Assembly: GCF_003171515.1 (NCBI RefSeq)
Contig: NC_089390.1
Location: 5,828,001 to 5,892,000, forward strand
DNA from: Pyrenophora tritici-repentis
Lineage: Eukaryota; Ascomycota; Dothideomycetes; Pleosporales; Pleosporaceae
Direction: 5' to 3'
Length of the DNA: 64,000 nt
A model generated the notes under the pieces. The model was not told where the DNA came from and did no database searches. It saw nothing but the letters and a program-made list of their open reading frames with translations. Each line of letters starts with the position of its first letter. Position 1 is the stretch's first letter. The position numbers were made by a program, and so were the translations under genes. Below are positions 32,833-44,573 of this stretch, piece by piece.

Positions 32833-34550
32833 TCAGTGCATGTCAATCATTATGTCCTCTTCTGCGTCAATGCTGTCATCCCATGCAGTGTCCATAACAT
32901 CGCCGTGCGGTCCCGACCTCTTGGTCACGCGTTTCTGGTTCTCAATGTACTCCTTGGTCAATGTCAGGCGGTAGTCGGCGTCCTTGACTTGTTCCGCAAG
33001 CCTATTTGTCCGCATCGTTTGCTCAAACAGCGCCTGTTGCTGCTGCTTCTCGCTCTTGGCCAATGGTCCCTGCGTCGGATCCAGGTAGAAACGTAGTACC
33101 ACGCCTATATCCGACAAGTCCGTCTCTTCCAAGCACGCGTTCAGATGGCCATCCTTGATCAGACTCTCGACATACAGCACCATCTCGTCCGTCGTAGCGC
33201 CCAGGTGGGTGGCAATGTTTGAGACTGGTATCGCCGAGTAAGTCCGTGACAGCCGCGAAACATAGGTCCGCGTCTGACTGTTGCTGAGTTCCGTGACGAG
33301 GCCACTATTCCCGTCCTACCCGAGCTGTCAGCGCTTGATGAAACAAATCTGGCATGCTTCGCATAGCGTTTCATTATCATACCTCTGCCCAAATCTCAGC
33401 ACCAGCTTGCGTCTGAGCCTTCAGCTTGGACATGTTGTCCAGCTCTCCGTACGCTTCCGCAAGCGCCTCGTACGCTTTTGACGCTGCCTTAACCGCCTTG
33501 ATGGCATTACCGTTGGCTGTCCGCGGAATCGTGCCCATCTACCCTGTTAGCTCAATCCAAATGCTCACACTCGAGGTTTACATACCCGTCCCTGGACTAG
33601 ACAGCTCACCAGCACCCACTTCTTATACGCCTCCAACATAAAACCGTTTGCAGTATTAGTCGAAGGAACCACAAGCACGTGCTCCAGGAAGTGCTGTGCT
33701 TTCTTGAAACGACGTAATGCGAGATATGCCATGGCCCCCAGTACATAGTACTCCTGAATTTCCGCCAAAGTGATCTTATCAGTGTGGCCAGAACTCAAGT
33801 GGATGTACTCCCCGCTGCTTGTGACATCTGCGCATGGAACAGAGTATTCGAGACCCTCGCGGACCACGATAGGGATCTTCGTAGGCAAAGTATGGATGTG
33901 ATTATCGAGTATCGGTTCGGCGGCCGCGTACGATCGCGTCTCCATGCACAGCTGGATGAAGCTGAGGTGGAACAAGGTGAAGGTGCCGGTGGTAGGATCA
34001 AGTCGTGTCATGGCTGAGCGTATCGGTGCAATCGCGAGGCCAGGCTGTGGTTGTCAGTATGGTTTCCCTAGCGTCGTGATACAATGCCCTCAACGTACTG
34101 ATCCACACGCGCGCGCAATCTGCTCTGTGAACTCGACCAATGTTCTCCACTCCCTTCCAACATATCGCAGCTGCACAGGATCTGCCGTCTCCAAGAACAG
34201 TACTAGTTTGTTCCACACTGCACCTCCAGGCTGCAGCGCCTCGGGCATATTCCTTCTGTCGAATAAGGTGCCGATGCGGTGGCGAAGAGCATAGGCGTAT
34301 CCTATTGAGTTGACCGCGGGGTCAATTAACTATATGATTAGTGAAATCCTGCTATATTGTGCCGAGGTCGACTTACTACGAGCACATCTTGATCTGTGTC
34401 TGCTCCCTTCAACCACTGTGCTGTAGGCACGTTGGCAAGTTGTGTGGCGAAAGTGCGGGCATTTGCATCGTATTCACGCCTCGTCTCTGCCTCAGGTGCA
34501 CTTAACTGTAAGGGGGAGCTCAGCAGTTGAGAGAGAAGTCCGGCCGACAT
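32833..34550 (-). CDS. csn3: COP9 signalosome complex subunit 3
   Basis: Five exons (34550-34377, 34329-34099, 34044-33586, 33538-33383, 33315-32833) join with all introns in phase 0 to 500 residues. The N-terminal half is helical, with family text such as MSAGLLSQLLS, LRYVGREWRTLVEFTEQIA and MTRLDPTTGTFTLFH. A PCI domain follows (about residues 230-430): EYYVLGAMAYLALRRFKKAQHFLEHVL, then the winged-helix part TYSAIPVSNIATHLG with LIKDGHLNACLEE. The acidic C-terminus ends in an Asp/Glu/Ile/Met run. CSN3 is a scaffold subunit of the COP9 signalosome, which removes Nedd8 from cullin-RING ligases and is required for development in Aspergillus. The third intron uses an acceptor (GGGTAG) just past a CTAACAG, chosen because it alone keeps frame. 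Confidence 0.88.
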
Positions 34551-35022
34551 GGTTGTGTCTGTGGAGATGACCAGTAGATTGAATCAGAGAGCTAACGCCG
34601 AGGGCGGTGATGTGGGGTATTTGGTTGCAGTCGTCTGCCTTGTCTCTGAATACTGGCCTTGGTTGTAGTAGGATTGTGGGGGCTACAAGAAGAATGCAGC
34701 GCAAACAAACAACCGGAAAAGAAGACGAGTAAGAGCAAAGCAATTACCCGGTACCTACGTAGGTAGCGGCGGAGGTGATTAAGCTCGCCGCGAGTTCAAC
34801 CTAGGCAGGCACCTAACTACTACGCACGGACGCACCCCGCCATAAACACTGCGGCGGTGCGTTACATCATGTCGGACTTGCCATATTAGGAAAACACAGC
34901 TATCAAAACAATGGGTATCAAAACAACAAGTATCATAGCACATAAAAAGTATCTCAAGTCCAGCCTCCAATAACTCCTCCTAATGCAGCTCAACCTGCAC
35001 GCACACATTAAAGACCTCATCT
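34551..35022. other. Intergenic spacer between CSN3 and the Bub1-like gene
   Basis: It holds the CSN3 promoter and the 3' end of the checkpoint kinase gene. A perfect 14-bp palindrome (TACCTACGTAGGTA, 34752-34765) lies about 200 bp upstream of the CSN3 start. No gene was recognised. Confidence 0.6.
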
Positions 35023-36967
35023 TCATCTCCGCTTCACGGCCTCCTCCATCCTCCTAACGAGCGCTTTGAGACCAACACCCTTCTCACAATTACCCTCAAG
35101 CCACGTCTCCATCTTCTCCCTCACCTCCCTCATCCCCTTCAACACGGGCAGCTTCCCCTCTTCCTCGCCCTCAAGATGCATCAGCGGATTCAGCAGCAGA
35201 TCCAGACACTCGTGCCAAATCTCAGTTTGCCAGTATCTCTTCAGGCTCTCCTTAATCTTGTACGTCTTGGTCGCACCCGCACCGAGAGTCGCGCCGCGCT
35301 CAGCGACTGTAGAAATATACTTGCCGAACAAGAGGTTGTGGACTATGCCGGCGAGGCCATAGTAGTCGATCTGGTAAGTCCAGGGACGCAGCTCGCGCAT
35401 CTCCGCGCAGTCGGCTTCGGTCGTGGGCCAGTCAGCAATGAACTGCACGTCGGGCTTGAACGCTTTCATGTCGATGCCGCGGCCAAAGTCGATGAGCGAG
35501 ATACCTTTGGCAGACCAACCGTCGCGTCCATCGCGCTTGTACTCAGAGTCCCAGTGTTCGTCTTTTTGTAGACTGTCGAAACGGACGAGAATGTTGTCTG
35601 ACTTGAGATCACCGTGTATTACGCCCTTGGCGTGCAGCGCCTCGACTGTGCGGAATAGCTCGATGGTAAAGAACATGGCAAGCTGCTCGTCCATCACCCC
35701 GTTCTCTGCTCGTGCGAGGTTCACCAAGTCGAGGAGTGTGCCTTGATCCCGGAATTCCTCAACCAGGTAACACTCGTCTTTGAACACGTGCATCTCATAT
35801 GCGTGAACAATAGAGTCAGCTGCTCGAGAGACACCTAGTCGTCGCTTGGCTTGTCGCATGATGTAAAACTCCCATGGTGTTGGCGGATCTTCCATCTTGA
35901 TCGCCTCTAGATCCTTGCGCTTCAGACCAAACTCGCCTTTCCCCATCTGCGAAGGCTTGTTTTCATCCTCATCATCAGTATCCTTGCTTTCGACGAGATA
36001 CACCGGAGCAAAAGCCCCTTTGCCGAGCTCTCGTTTGATAGTATACGTTCGGTCTGTGCCAGGAAATTTCAGTGTAGGACAACAGCAAGGATTTGCCATA
36101 GTCTTTTCGGTCGCACTCTTGCCCTTAACCGATTTCGTGTATTTGCGGATATCGGCGCCCTTTCCATAGCACTCCTCAGTGTCCGCATAATAGCCATCGT
36201 AGCTGTCGAGCGGTGGTTGAATCTCTTGTAGGATGATCTTACGAATACTTTCATCTACAGGATTGCACTGCGTATCCTTGATGATCGGGCCATCGAGCTT
36301 TTGCACTTTGGCTGGGACGTCTTTGGTGGCTAATACTTTCCGTTGCGGCTCGGTCTTGGGGTCTTGCGCTACGGGTTTCGATTCAGTCAAAGCCAACTTT
36401 GCGACTTTCCCTGGACCGTCAATAACTTGTGACAGGAGGTCTGCAAAAGGACTGCTGCAAGTCTCGTCATCATCCTCAAGGATGGCAAGCGTACCTTTTG
36501 ACCGAGAAGGTGTCTTCGCTGGGCAGTAGTCCTTTTGTGTATGACCAGTGGCGATTCCTAATGACGACTCGGTCTTCTCTACAATAGGTGTCATGAAAGG
36601 CAGTCGATTGTTTGCAGCTTGGACTGGGTCTCTATAGGGCCGCATGGCTGGATTGTAGTCCTCGGGCGGAACAGGAACAAAGCGAGTGGGTAACGAGGTT
36701 GGTCCTGAGGGCGATGTAGGAGTGACCACTTCCCGATCTTGCTGCTCGTCCGAATGAATATCTGCAAGTGATATTTCGTCAAAAGACTCATCCTGAGATT
36801 GATTAGAATGCTCCGACTCGTCGCCTGATCCATCTTGTTCATCTCTTGGTACATGTTTGCTCTCAGTAAAGTCAGACCATGCAGAAGCACTCTTGACGTC
36901 AGTGTCATCCCCACTACTAGCGTCTTCATTATCGTTGTTGTTATCGTTCTCGTCTTCTTCCTCATCT

Positions 36968-37002
<35 letters not shown>

Positions 37003-38950
37003 TTCGGTATTGAGCACTCTGGTCCCAAGCGTGAAGTCACCACCAACCGTGGTCTCGTCACCGAACTCGCTCCCAGCGCAAGACATGCGGCCAGTAGCCG
37101 TACTTTCAGCCTCACTCGTATAGTCGTCTTCATCGTCTTCAGTACTCTCCTCACCACTCTGAACTTCCGATACGTTTTCGTCTGCGTTCTTCAGTGGCTC
37201 GTTGAAGATATCGTAGATCTCATCCATAGCTTCCTTGGTATGCAGAGTCATGGTTTGTTCTGGACCAGTCTTCTTTCTCCGTATCTTTGGTTTTGCAGGA
37301 GAATCTAAGTTCGCTTGAACTACAGTGTGTCAGCATACAGCTTGCAAAATGTTCAAACCAGTGCTTACTCGTCTGTGTCTCCCCGCGGACCTCTTTGACT
37401 TCCATGACCTTGATCTTCCTCGTCCTGTTGGCACGTTCCTCACGTCTGGCCCTCTTCGCAGCCTTTGCTTTATCCACATCAGCCTGTGAAGGTGGCGCGT
37501 TCTCGTCGTTGCCCATGTCATCGTCCACACTGCCCTTCAAAGGCACGGTCTTGGGCTTAGGGAGCTGCTCGGGCTCTTGTTTGGGCGCTAAAGGCGCGGG
37601 CTTAGACTTAGGTTGTTTAGCAGCGACTGCAGCCTCTGCTACCTTCCTAGCCTCTTCCTGTTCTTTACGGCGGATGGCAACCCAGTCATAGTCCATCCAG
37701 CCCCTGTATTTAGCGCGTAGCTCTTCAAATGAGTATTCTTCAGACATGGGATCTTCATGATTAGGATAGACACTTTCTAGATCAACAAACACTCTTTCGA
37801 TTCTGCCTGTTCTTGGGTTGACAGCTTGTTGATGTTCACGCAACGGATGGGGGCTGACACTTTGGTCATTGAGTTTTGATTTGGTCTGAATACATGAATG
37901 GCAAACGCCCACCAATTAGTCCTGTGATCGTAAATATACGGAGGGGCTGATAGTGGGAGCTCAACTCACCTCATCCTTGAAGATTTGCATCTTCGGAACG
38001 CCCGTGTTCTTCTTGCCAACCTTGAGAGTCTCGCCAGCCCAAGGCCGCGCCTCCGTGGTGTTTTCCTTCTTGCGGTCTGCGAGCGATCCAATGTTGTCCC
38101 ACCCCTCAATGCTGCCCTTGGAGCTGGGTGTCGCCGCATCGTCGCCGTCAGAGAAGATGGCCAGCTTCGCCTTGCCGGAACGAGATGCGCCCGCAGCAGG
38201 TTTTGGCTGAGCTTGCGCTTGTGGTGCTGGGCTTGTTGAAGCAGCCGCGAACGGATCCGTCTTGGCCGCAAGGGCTGGCCGAACAGCAGGCAATGCGGGG
38301 CTGGTCGGCTCAGGCACCTGTTGCGGACGGCTCTCGAAGCGGTGCTGGAATTCGCCATATTTGCGGATCAAGCGCTCGACTGGGCGGGCCTGGCGCTCAA
38401 TTCCCAAGTTGTATATCTCCTCTGCCTGTGTAAAGCGACCGGCTCCTTCTAGCCAAGCGGCGAACTCCTCATAGAATAGCGCAAGTTGCTCGCCAATGTT
38501 GTGTCGTGCGAGGTATGCAAATGTCTCGCGCGGCGCATCGGAGAAGAGGTGGATGTAGTGCAGCCATAGCTTGAGGTAGCGCGCGTCGTTCTTGTACTGT
38601 GGCGATGACTGAAACGCCTTCGTAGCGCGCTCGAGCAGCGGACAGAGTTTTGACTGGGGCGTGTTTTGTGCCGAGGGGTATGCATCTAGCGTCCACTTGA
38701 CGTAGCGGTCGTAGACATCGAGGGGGTCGTCGGAGTCGTCAATGGCCATGAGCTCCTTCTCAAACTTTAGGCGGGCCGCGCTGTTCGCATCCTCCATTTG
38801 CGACGGCGATGCCGTTTGACCAGGGGCGGAAGTCAATGGCGGCGTGTACAGCTGTGCGAGTGCTCTGGCGGAGCGTCCGCTGGGGAGGGACTGGATGTTT
38901 TCCTTTTGGTTTTCGATAACCTCGAAGTCGATGAGGTCGTCGGAACCCAT
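35023..38950 (-). CDS. bub1: Spindle checkpoint kinase, combined Bub1/Mad3 type
   Basis: Three exons (38950-37970, 37885-37369, 37319-35023) join in frame to 1264 residues. Features in order are: an N-terminal KEN box (16-18, QKENIQ); a Mad3/Bub1 TPR domain (about 60-205, DDPLDVYDRYVKW, ARYLKLWLHYI, YLARHNIG); a second KEN box (about 295-297) before RPWAGETL; and a Bub3-binding GLEBS-type motif (EEYSFEELRAKYRG) in exon 2. Next come the conserved Bub1 motif I (TLHTKEAMDEIYDIFN, about 524), an Asp/Glu run (about 606-640) and a full kinase domain. The kinase has the loop GKGAFAPVY at ~932-942, Lys ~974, HGDLKSDN with Asp ~1070, and DFG at ~1110. It recruits checkpoint proteins to kinetochores and, through the KEN boxes, is likely also an APC/C-Cdc20 inhibitor. 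The Aspergillus counterpart is SldA. Confidence 0.93.
36968..37003. repeat. GATGAC-type triplet repeat coding an Asp run
   Basis: On + it reads TCATCG repeated about six times. On the coding strand it gives GAT/GAC codons forming the Asp homopolymer of the checkpoint kinase linker. Using two alternating Asp codons lowers slippage compared with a pure triplet. Confidence 0.75.
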
Positions 38951-39267
38951 GGCTGCGGGTAAATTGGGGTATCACAAAGAAAGAAGAAAAAGTTGGGTAT
39001 CGAAATCGCAGACAGACAAGGAATTGTCCCACCTGTTGTCGTTGATGCTGAAAGTGGGTGTGTTTGAGCGTCGGCGGGGCTTGCACGTGTAAGGGGACGC
39101 TAGAGCGCGATGACCCTATCCAGATGCGTTGCCCTGACAACCCGCAGATAGGGCTGGCTCCTACTTGGGCTGCATGTCTGCAACGGTGCCGAAGTCCGTC
39201 AAGAACGAGTTTAGCCTTGGCTTACATAAAACTATCTCCATGCTCGTCCTTCCAACCGCGAATCTAC
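38951..39267. other. Intergenic spacer
   Basis: Promoter of the checkpoint kinase gene and 3' end of the alcohol dehydrogenase gene, both on -. It is only 317 bp, so these two leftward genes are close together. No further feature was seen. Confidence 0.6.
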
Positions 39268-40383
39268 CTAATCATCAAAAACGACACCCATCCGTCCCTT
39301 CGCCTTGTGACCTTTCATAAGCTCCACCATCTTCGGCACATCCTCCAGCTCAAACTTGGTCATATGCGGCTTGATCCCGTGCTTGGCCGAGAACTCGATA
39401 GCCTCCCTCATATTGTAGCATGCTGAACACGACCATTAGTCTCAAGCTCATCGTCTGACAAAATATCGGTACTTACTTCCATTGTTCGATCCCTTAATTT
39501 TGTACTTTCCCAACGCAAGATCCAGCCCGTTGAACTCGAGCGGCTGCTGCGGAATCCCCACAACCATGATGATACCCTCACCAGCCTTGACAATCGCAGG
39601 ACAGTCATCGTAGGATTTCTTGGATGCCGTGAAGTTGACGGCTGCATGGACACCGCCACCAGTCAGTTCGTTGATCTTCTTCTTATACTCCTTGTCAGTC
39701 ATGGAGTTGAAGGTGTAATCTGCGCCACAGCTCTTGGCTTCTTCAATCGCTCCGTCTGTAATGTCGATGCCGATGACCTTGTAGCCCATAGCCTTTGCGT
39801 ATTGGATGCCCATATGTCCGAGGCCGCCACATCCAATGACCGCAACCCAGGAGCTGGGAGGCAGTTCGCAGTCTGCTATGCTGTGGTAGGCTGTTACACC
39901 CGCGCAGAAAAGAGGCGCTGATTCTCTCGGGTCCAATTCGTCAGGCAACACCATAGCCTCCCTGGCATCCACAACCGCATACTCTGCGAAATACCCATCC
40001 GCACTGAAGCCCTGCATGTTTGTCTGCCCTGTCACACACCATGAATTGTGAACGTTCTTGCAAGCGTAGCACTCGAAGCAACAGTCGACCGCGCAGAGAA
40101 ACCCTACTGCATCGCCTTCTTTGAAATTCTTGGCTATATCCCCAGATCCTGTTGCAACCACCCTGCCCGTGCCTTCGTGCCCAATGGTAACGGGGTTCTT
40201 GCCGAGAATGAGACCCTGGTCGTTGGGCTCAAAGTGCATGACATCTGAGTGGCAGAGAGAGGCACATCCAATCTTGACCAGAATCTCGTGCTCGCGGGGC
40301 CGGGGAATGGATACTTCATTGAGGTGGAGTTTGTTGTCTCTTGCGTCATATTGCTGCGCCCGCATCGTCTTTTGGGTTGTCAT
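39268..40383 (-). CDS. Zinc-dependent alcohol dehydrogenase (medium-chain, GroES-like)
   Basis: Two exons (40383-39477, 39422-39268; donor GTAAGT, acceptor TTCAG) give 353 residues, the normal size for fungal ADH. Catalytic-zinc residues are Cys44 (ASLCHSD), His69-Glu70 (IGHEGTG) and Cys ~160 (LFCAGVTAY). The structural-zinc cysteines follow the CxxCxxCx7C spacing (about 102, 105, 108, 116). The Rossmann motif GCGGLGHMG lies at about 184-192, with the acidic IDI end of the next strand (GIDITD) pointing to NAD(H). There is no signal or mitochondrial presequence, so it is probably cytosolic. I use the inner ATG (MTTQKTMRAQQ) because the extra 15 upstream codons are absent from this family. The substrate may be ethanol or another primary/aryl alcohol; sequence alone cannot decide. 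Confidence 0.9.
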
Positions 40384-41299
40384 GGTGAGGGTATTGTGAA
40401 AGGAACAGAAGAGTAGAGGTAAGAGCAAGTGCGTATCACGGAGGTATACAGAAGATTCTCTTCAACCGTTAAGTAGGTAGCTGCGACCCAAAAAGGGAAA
40501 GAGGAGCGGGAAGGCACGACAAACCATGGCTACAGGCGATTGTCAAAACGGATCCATAAACGCATCTTGTCGTTGGTACCTGCCTCTTCAATACTCGGCA
40601 ATACTCAACCGATGCATGCCAGGCGACAGGATCAAGATTCCCGAGACATGGAAACTGCGCCGCAACCCCACCGCAGGCCACTTACGTTAGACGGCCCCCA
40701 TTGTTCATATACAGAAAGTCAAAGATGTATTAGTAATTATTACTTGTCGCTCGAGCGTGAACTGATTGGAATCTAAACTGGGGTATACAAATAACAAGAT
40801 AAGGCCAAACGAGATATTCGCGCGGAAAGAGCATCAAAACAAGCGCAAAGCTTTTCTTCAAGAAAAACATAGGAAACCGACAAAGATCGGGTATCAAAGT
40901 TGGGTTGGGTTTTGGCAGACAGGCGACCATGCATCAAGCCCCGCACCTTCCTTCGTCCCCGTGGCTCGCTCGGCTATGTCGGATCTGGAATCCCGCAATG
41001 CCAAATCGGGCGCGGGACCAGGGTCATGCGGCAGGTAAGATGGCCCTGTTGCTGCAGCTTTTCCTGTTCCTATTCCACTCCTTCCTACATTTTCTTTCCT
41101 TCATAATAAATGGGTATCTTGTGTATCTTTTTTGCTTTGTGCTTTTCAAACGGATAAATCAAACTCTTCGAGATGGGCGTTAATGCACAATGCAGTGCAA
41201 CGTTTTTGTCGCACACACATCTCTCTTCCCCGCTTCCTCGCACCACTGCCTATGTCGACATTGTATGTTTCGATTGGGCAGTCGTGTGGGTGAAGGCGT
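40384..41299. other. Intergenic spacer, 0.9 kb
   Basis: It holds the ADH promoter and the 3' end of the small gene to the right, which ends at 41300. Frames on both strands are short and overlapping. No RNA gene was recognised. Confidence 0.55.
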
Positions 41300-41626
41300 T
41301 CAACGCGTCCAAGGTAGAAAACGTGCCCAAGGAGCCGCCTTCTTCTTCTGCGTAGGTACACGTTTCCCTAGGTTGGCCATGTATAGCGCGTAGCTCTTCT
41401 CCATCTTCTCGAATGCCTCTGCTTTGGCTTCTTCGCACTCCAACGGGTCGTGGTCCCAGTCGGGGTTGCTTTCAGGTGTGTGGTCGCCGCGATAGCGAGG
41501 TGAGACGGCTGGCCAGCCAAAGTCGCGGACTAGGAGCTCAGCAGGAGGGAAAGTCATTTCATGGTTCTCGTCAATGACTGAAAGGCTCGATGCGCGGGAG
41601 CAGGATGAGGAAGGAGTGAGCGACAT
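41300..41626 (-). CDS. Small protein of unknown function (108 residues)
   Basis: I use the ATG at 41626 (MSLTPSSSCSRASSLS); the frame is open upstream to 41752, but the upstream part looks like leader sequence. It has a Ser-rich N-terminus (a likely phosphorylation site cluster) followed by a compact, hydrophobic/aromatic core (EMTFPPAELLVRDFGWPAVSPRYRG). A charged helix (CEEAKAEAFEKMEKSYALYMANLG) and a basic end (PTQKKKAAPW) come last. There is no signal peptide or membrane helix. The balanced composition and lack of competing frames suggest a real gene, but I recognise no family. Confidence 0.55.
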   Translation of the reverse strand: MSLTPSSSCSRASSLSVIDENHEMTFPPAELLVRDFGWPAVSPRYRGDHTPESNPDWDHDPLECEEAKAEAFEKMEKSYALYMANLGKRVPTQKKKAAPWARFLPWTR

Positions 41627-42311
41627 GTTTGTGATTGTTGGCAGAGATTCGTGGTTTGCGATGCGCTGATGAAGGAATTGCTCAATGACGTTATTCGTAG
41701 TGTAATCTGATGTAGCGCGGGAGATGATGCGGGACGAGCGGAAACAAAACAAGCAGTAGACTGTAGGGAGTGGATAAAGGTGAGGTGTGCTATGTCATGC
41801 CCGCTGGCAATGGTTGGGGTGTGCTGTCGACAGGAGATGGGCCAGTCTTGGAAGTTGCGCAGAAAGAGGGAGATTACCCAGTCAGTGCGCGTCGTCGTCG
41901 TCAGGGGCGTTCCGTAGCGCCACGCATTCCAGGCGTCGCTTGAACCCTGGCTAGCAGTTTTGAAGCTGGGGAATACTTGTAATGACGTTGTTAGTTGATG
42001 ATCTTCACTGCGTCTTTGGCCTAGCCTGCACTTCTAGAACACGTCGCATCCTTTTATTCTCCTGCTAACGTGATATCTATAGCTGACGCGCCCTTCACAC
42101 CCACCACGCAGAAAAAAAAAAGCCCTGGTGCATGAATAAAGTTTTCGTGTCGGATGCTTCATATCGCATGCACGTGTTCATTTTGGACCGGCACAGGTGC
42201 TATACTGTTATAAACATCGCATAGGCGCCAGTGCTCCTTTTTGTCCCGAGAAGGGGGGGTGCGGGGTCTTTGTGCTTCCATCGCCGATATCCTTCATACT
42301 CGCGATACGCT
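41627..42311. other. Intergenic spacer, 0.7 kb
   Basis: It is the promoter of the small gene and the 3' end of the GH15 gene. It contains an A-run near 42113-42121 and two GC-rich stretches. No RNA or protein gene was recognised. Confidence 0.55.
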
Positions 42312-44573
42312 TCACGACCGCCGCTGACTCAACGTCTTGTCGAGATTGAACGCCGCCGAGATCAGCGCCAGATGACTGAAAGCCTGAGGTGTGTTGCCCA
42401 GTTGCTCACCAGAGCGCGCAATCTCTTCTGAGAAAATATGCAGGTGATTCCCAAAGCTCAACATATTCTCAAAGATCGTCACGGCCTGTATCAGATACTT
42501 GTCATCATACGCGCCGGCCTGCGAACGTTAGCAAAAGCAATAGAAAAACAATAGTTTGGAGACATTAGCGCATACCCTGGTCAACGCTTCTACCAACCAA
42601 AAGGTGCACATTGAAAAGGCCCCTTCCAATCCTCCTACGCCGTCGTCACTCTTGGTGTGATTGTACCTGTACACCAAGCCCGTGCTTGTCAGACCGCCTT
42701 TCTCAGGCGGCTTCAGGATGCGGTCGAGCGTCTTCAGGAACCGAGGGTCTGTCGGAGAGATGAAAAAGACCAGCGGTGCAATTAGCACAGCCGAATCCAG
42801 CACATCATTTGATTCGTAGCTTTGCACGAAACACTCGAGTTCCGAGTTGTACCCCTTTTCCATGACTTCTTCGTAGATTATGTCGCGGACGCGATACCAC
42901 TCTGCTCGGTTTGGGCATGGGAAACTCCGCTTGTCTGCAAGGCGCAATGCACGGTCGAGCGCTACCCACAACATTATTTTGCTGTAAACAAAATTCTGCT
43001 GCTTGTTCCGCACTTCCCAAATCGATTGGTCCGGTTGATCCCAAATAGTGCAGACATAATCCGCTATCTCACGGACCGAAAGCCAATGGTCGTATGAGAC
43101 GGGTCGGCCGAACCTGTTTGCCAGGTAGATACCGTCCATCAATTCTCCGTAGATGTCGAGCTGGGTGTGCAATGCAGCACCGTTGCCAATACGGACGGGT
43201 TTACTTCCTCTGTAACCCTCCAGTGGAAGCTCGATCTCGGGTAAATCGTGGTTTCCGGTTATACTGAACATGATGGGAAGTTGACCGCCCCGTTCTTTGG
43301 CTTCCTTGACGCGTTGGAAGATATAGCTAATGTACGCCTCAGCTTCATGACTGAAGCCCATGCGTAACAGAATGTAGATGGTAAAAGACGCATCTCGTAC
43401 CCATGAGTACCTATAATCCCAGTTCCTCGCTCCGCCAAATGCTTCTGGGAGAGAGAAAGTTGGCGCAGCAACGATTGCTCCACTAGGCTCAAAGGTCAAC
43501 ATCTTGAGAATCAGCAAACTCCTCGTCACTACTTCTTCCCATCGGCCCTTGTATTTACTCTGTTGAATCCACCTAGCCCAGAATTTCTGGGTGTTCAATT
43601 GCAACTCGTTGACTTGTGCAGATTCAATGATATCCGGGCTGTGATCAGCTGCATCGCGCAGGATGAACGACACGGCCTGGCCTTCATACAACGTAAAGGA
43701 CGCCGTGACCCCATCACCCAAGCCCTGTGACTGTGGCGTCTTCTCGAAAACCACATTTGGGCAAGCACTTTCTTGTTCGTCCCCGCAGTCGATTGTTGCA
43801 TTCAATTCCAGAGCAAGGTCTTTGGATGTGAAACTCACCCGTTGCAGGCAACTGCCCCCTGCAGCCTTGTCCAAGACGCAAATCTCGGTAGTATGGTTGT
43901 CTTGTGCATAGTTGAATGCAGGGAATACTTCCACATTCACATCAACTATGCCCCGCATACATTCCACTCGCCTGACTAACCACTTGTGCAAGTCCGGACG
44001 TTCGGGTACATTTCCAGTATGATTGCTTGCGATTACGTTGGTATGGTATGACACATCATAGGTCTTGTTGTTTGGCCGGGGAAAGAAGTCCACGACGTTC
44101 ATGACACCATCTTCTTTCAGGTAACGTGTTTGGAGGATGTTGCTTGCGGGCAGATAGTGCTGTTTGGTGGTACAAAGCTCGTCGCTTGTGGGGCCTATAG
44201 TAAAATGCCCACCCTTATTCTTGTCCAGGATCCGGCAAAACACCGAGGGCGAGTCGAAGTGCGGCCAACACATGTAGTCGATACCTCCATCTGTTGCAAC
44301 CATTGCACATGTTCTCATGTTTCCAATCAGCCCATATTCCTCGATCGACATGTACCCATTTGACGTTCGCCTTGGGTTGGATGCGTGGGTGCCGGATGCC
44401 CATCTCTTCAAGGTTGGATTCTGCATCTTCTCTTGTTCTTGACTGCGCTGTCTGTATATTTCGGTACCGCTATCTCGTCCCAAGGGCAAAGGTGTACAGG
44501 ATGCGTGTGTGTTGACGATGTCTTGGAGAAGCTTTGCGCCAGGTGACGTCTTGTCATCGATATGCGTTGCCAT
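42312..44573 (-). CDS. Glycoside hydrolase family 15 enzyme, intracellular trehalase-like type
   Basis: Two exons (44573-42576, 42518-42312; donor GTATGC, acceptor TTCGCAG) join in frame to 734 residues. After about 72 poorly conserved residues comes the N-terminal beta domain of trehalase-like GH15 proteins ([36 protein letters not shown]). The (alpha/alpha)6 domain has the signature [14 protein letters not shown] (about 384-397), the likely acid residue in SIWEVRN (Glu ~520) and the likely base region [14 protein letters not shown] (Glu ~697/698). No signal peptide is seen, unlike secreted fungal glucoamylases that break starch, so it is probably cytosolic. Bacterial relatives include trehalases and glucoamylases. 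Which alpha-glucoside it uses (trehalose, maltooligosaccharide or other) is not clear from sequence. Confidence 0.87.
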
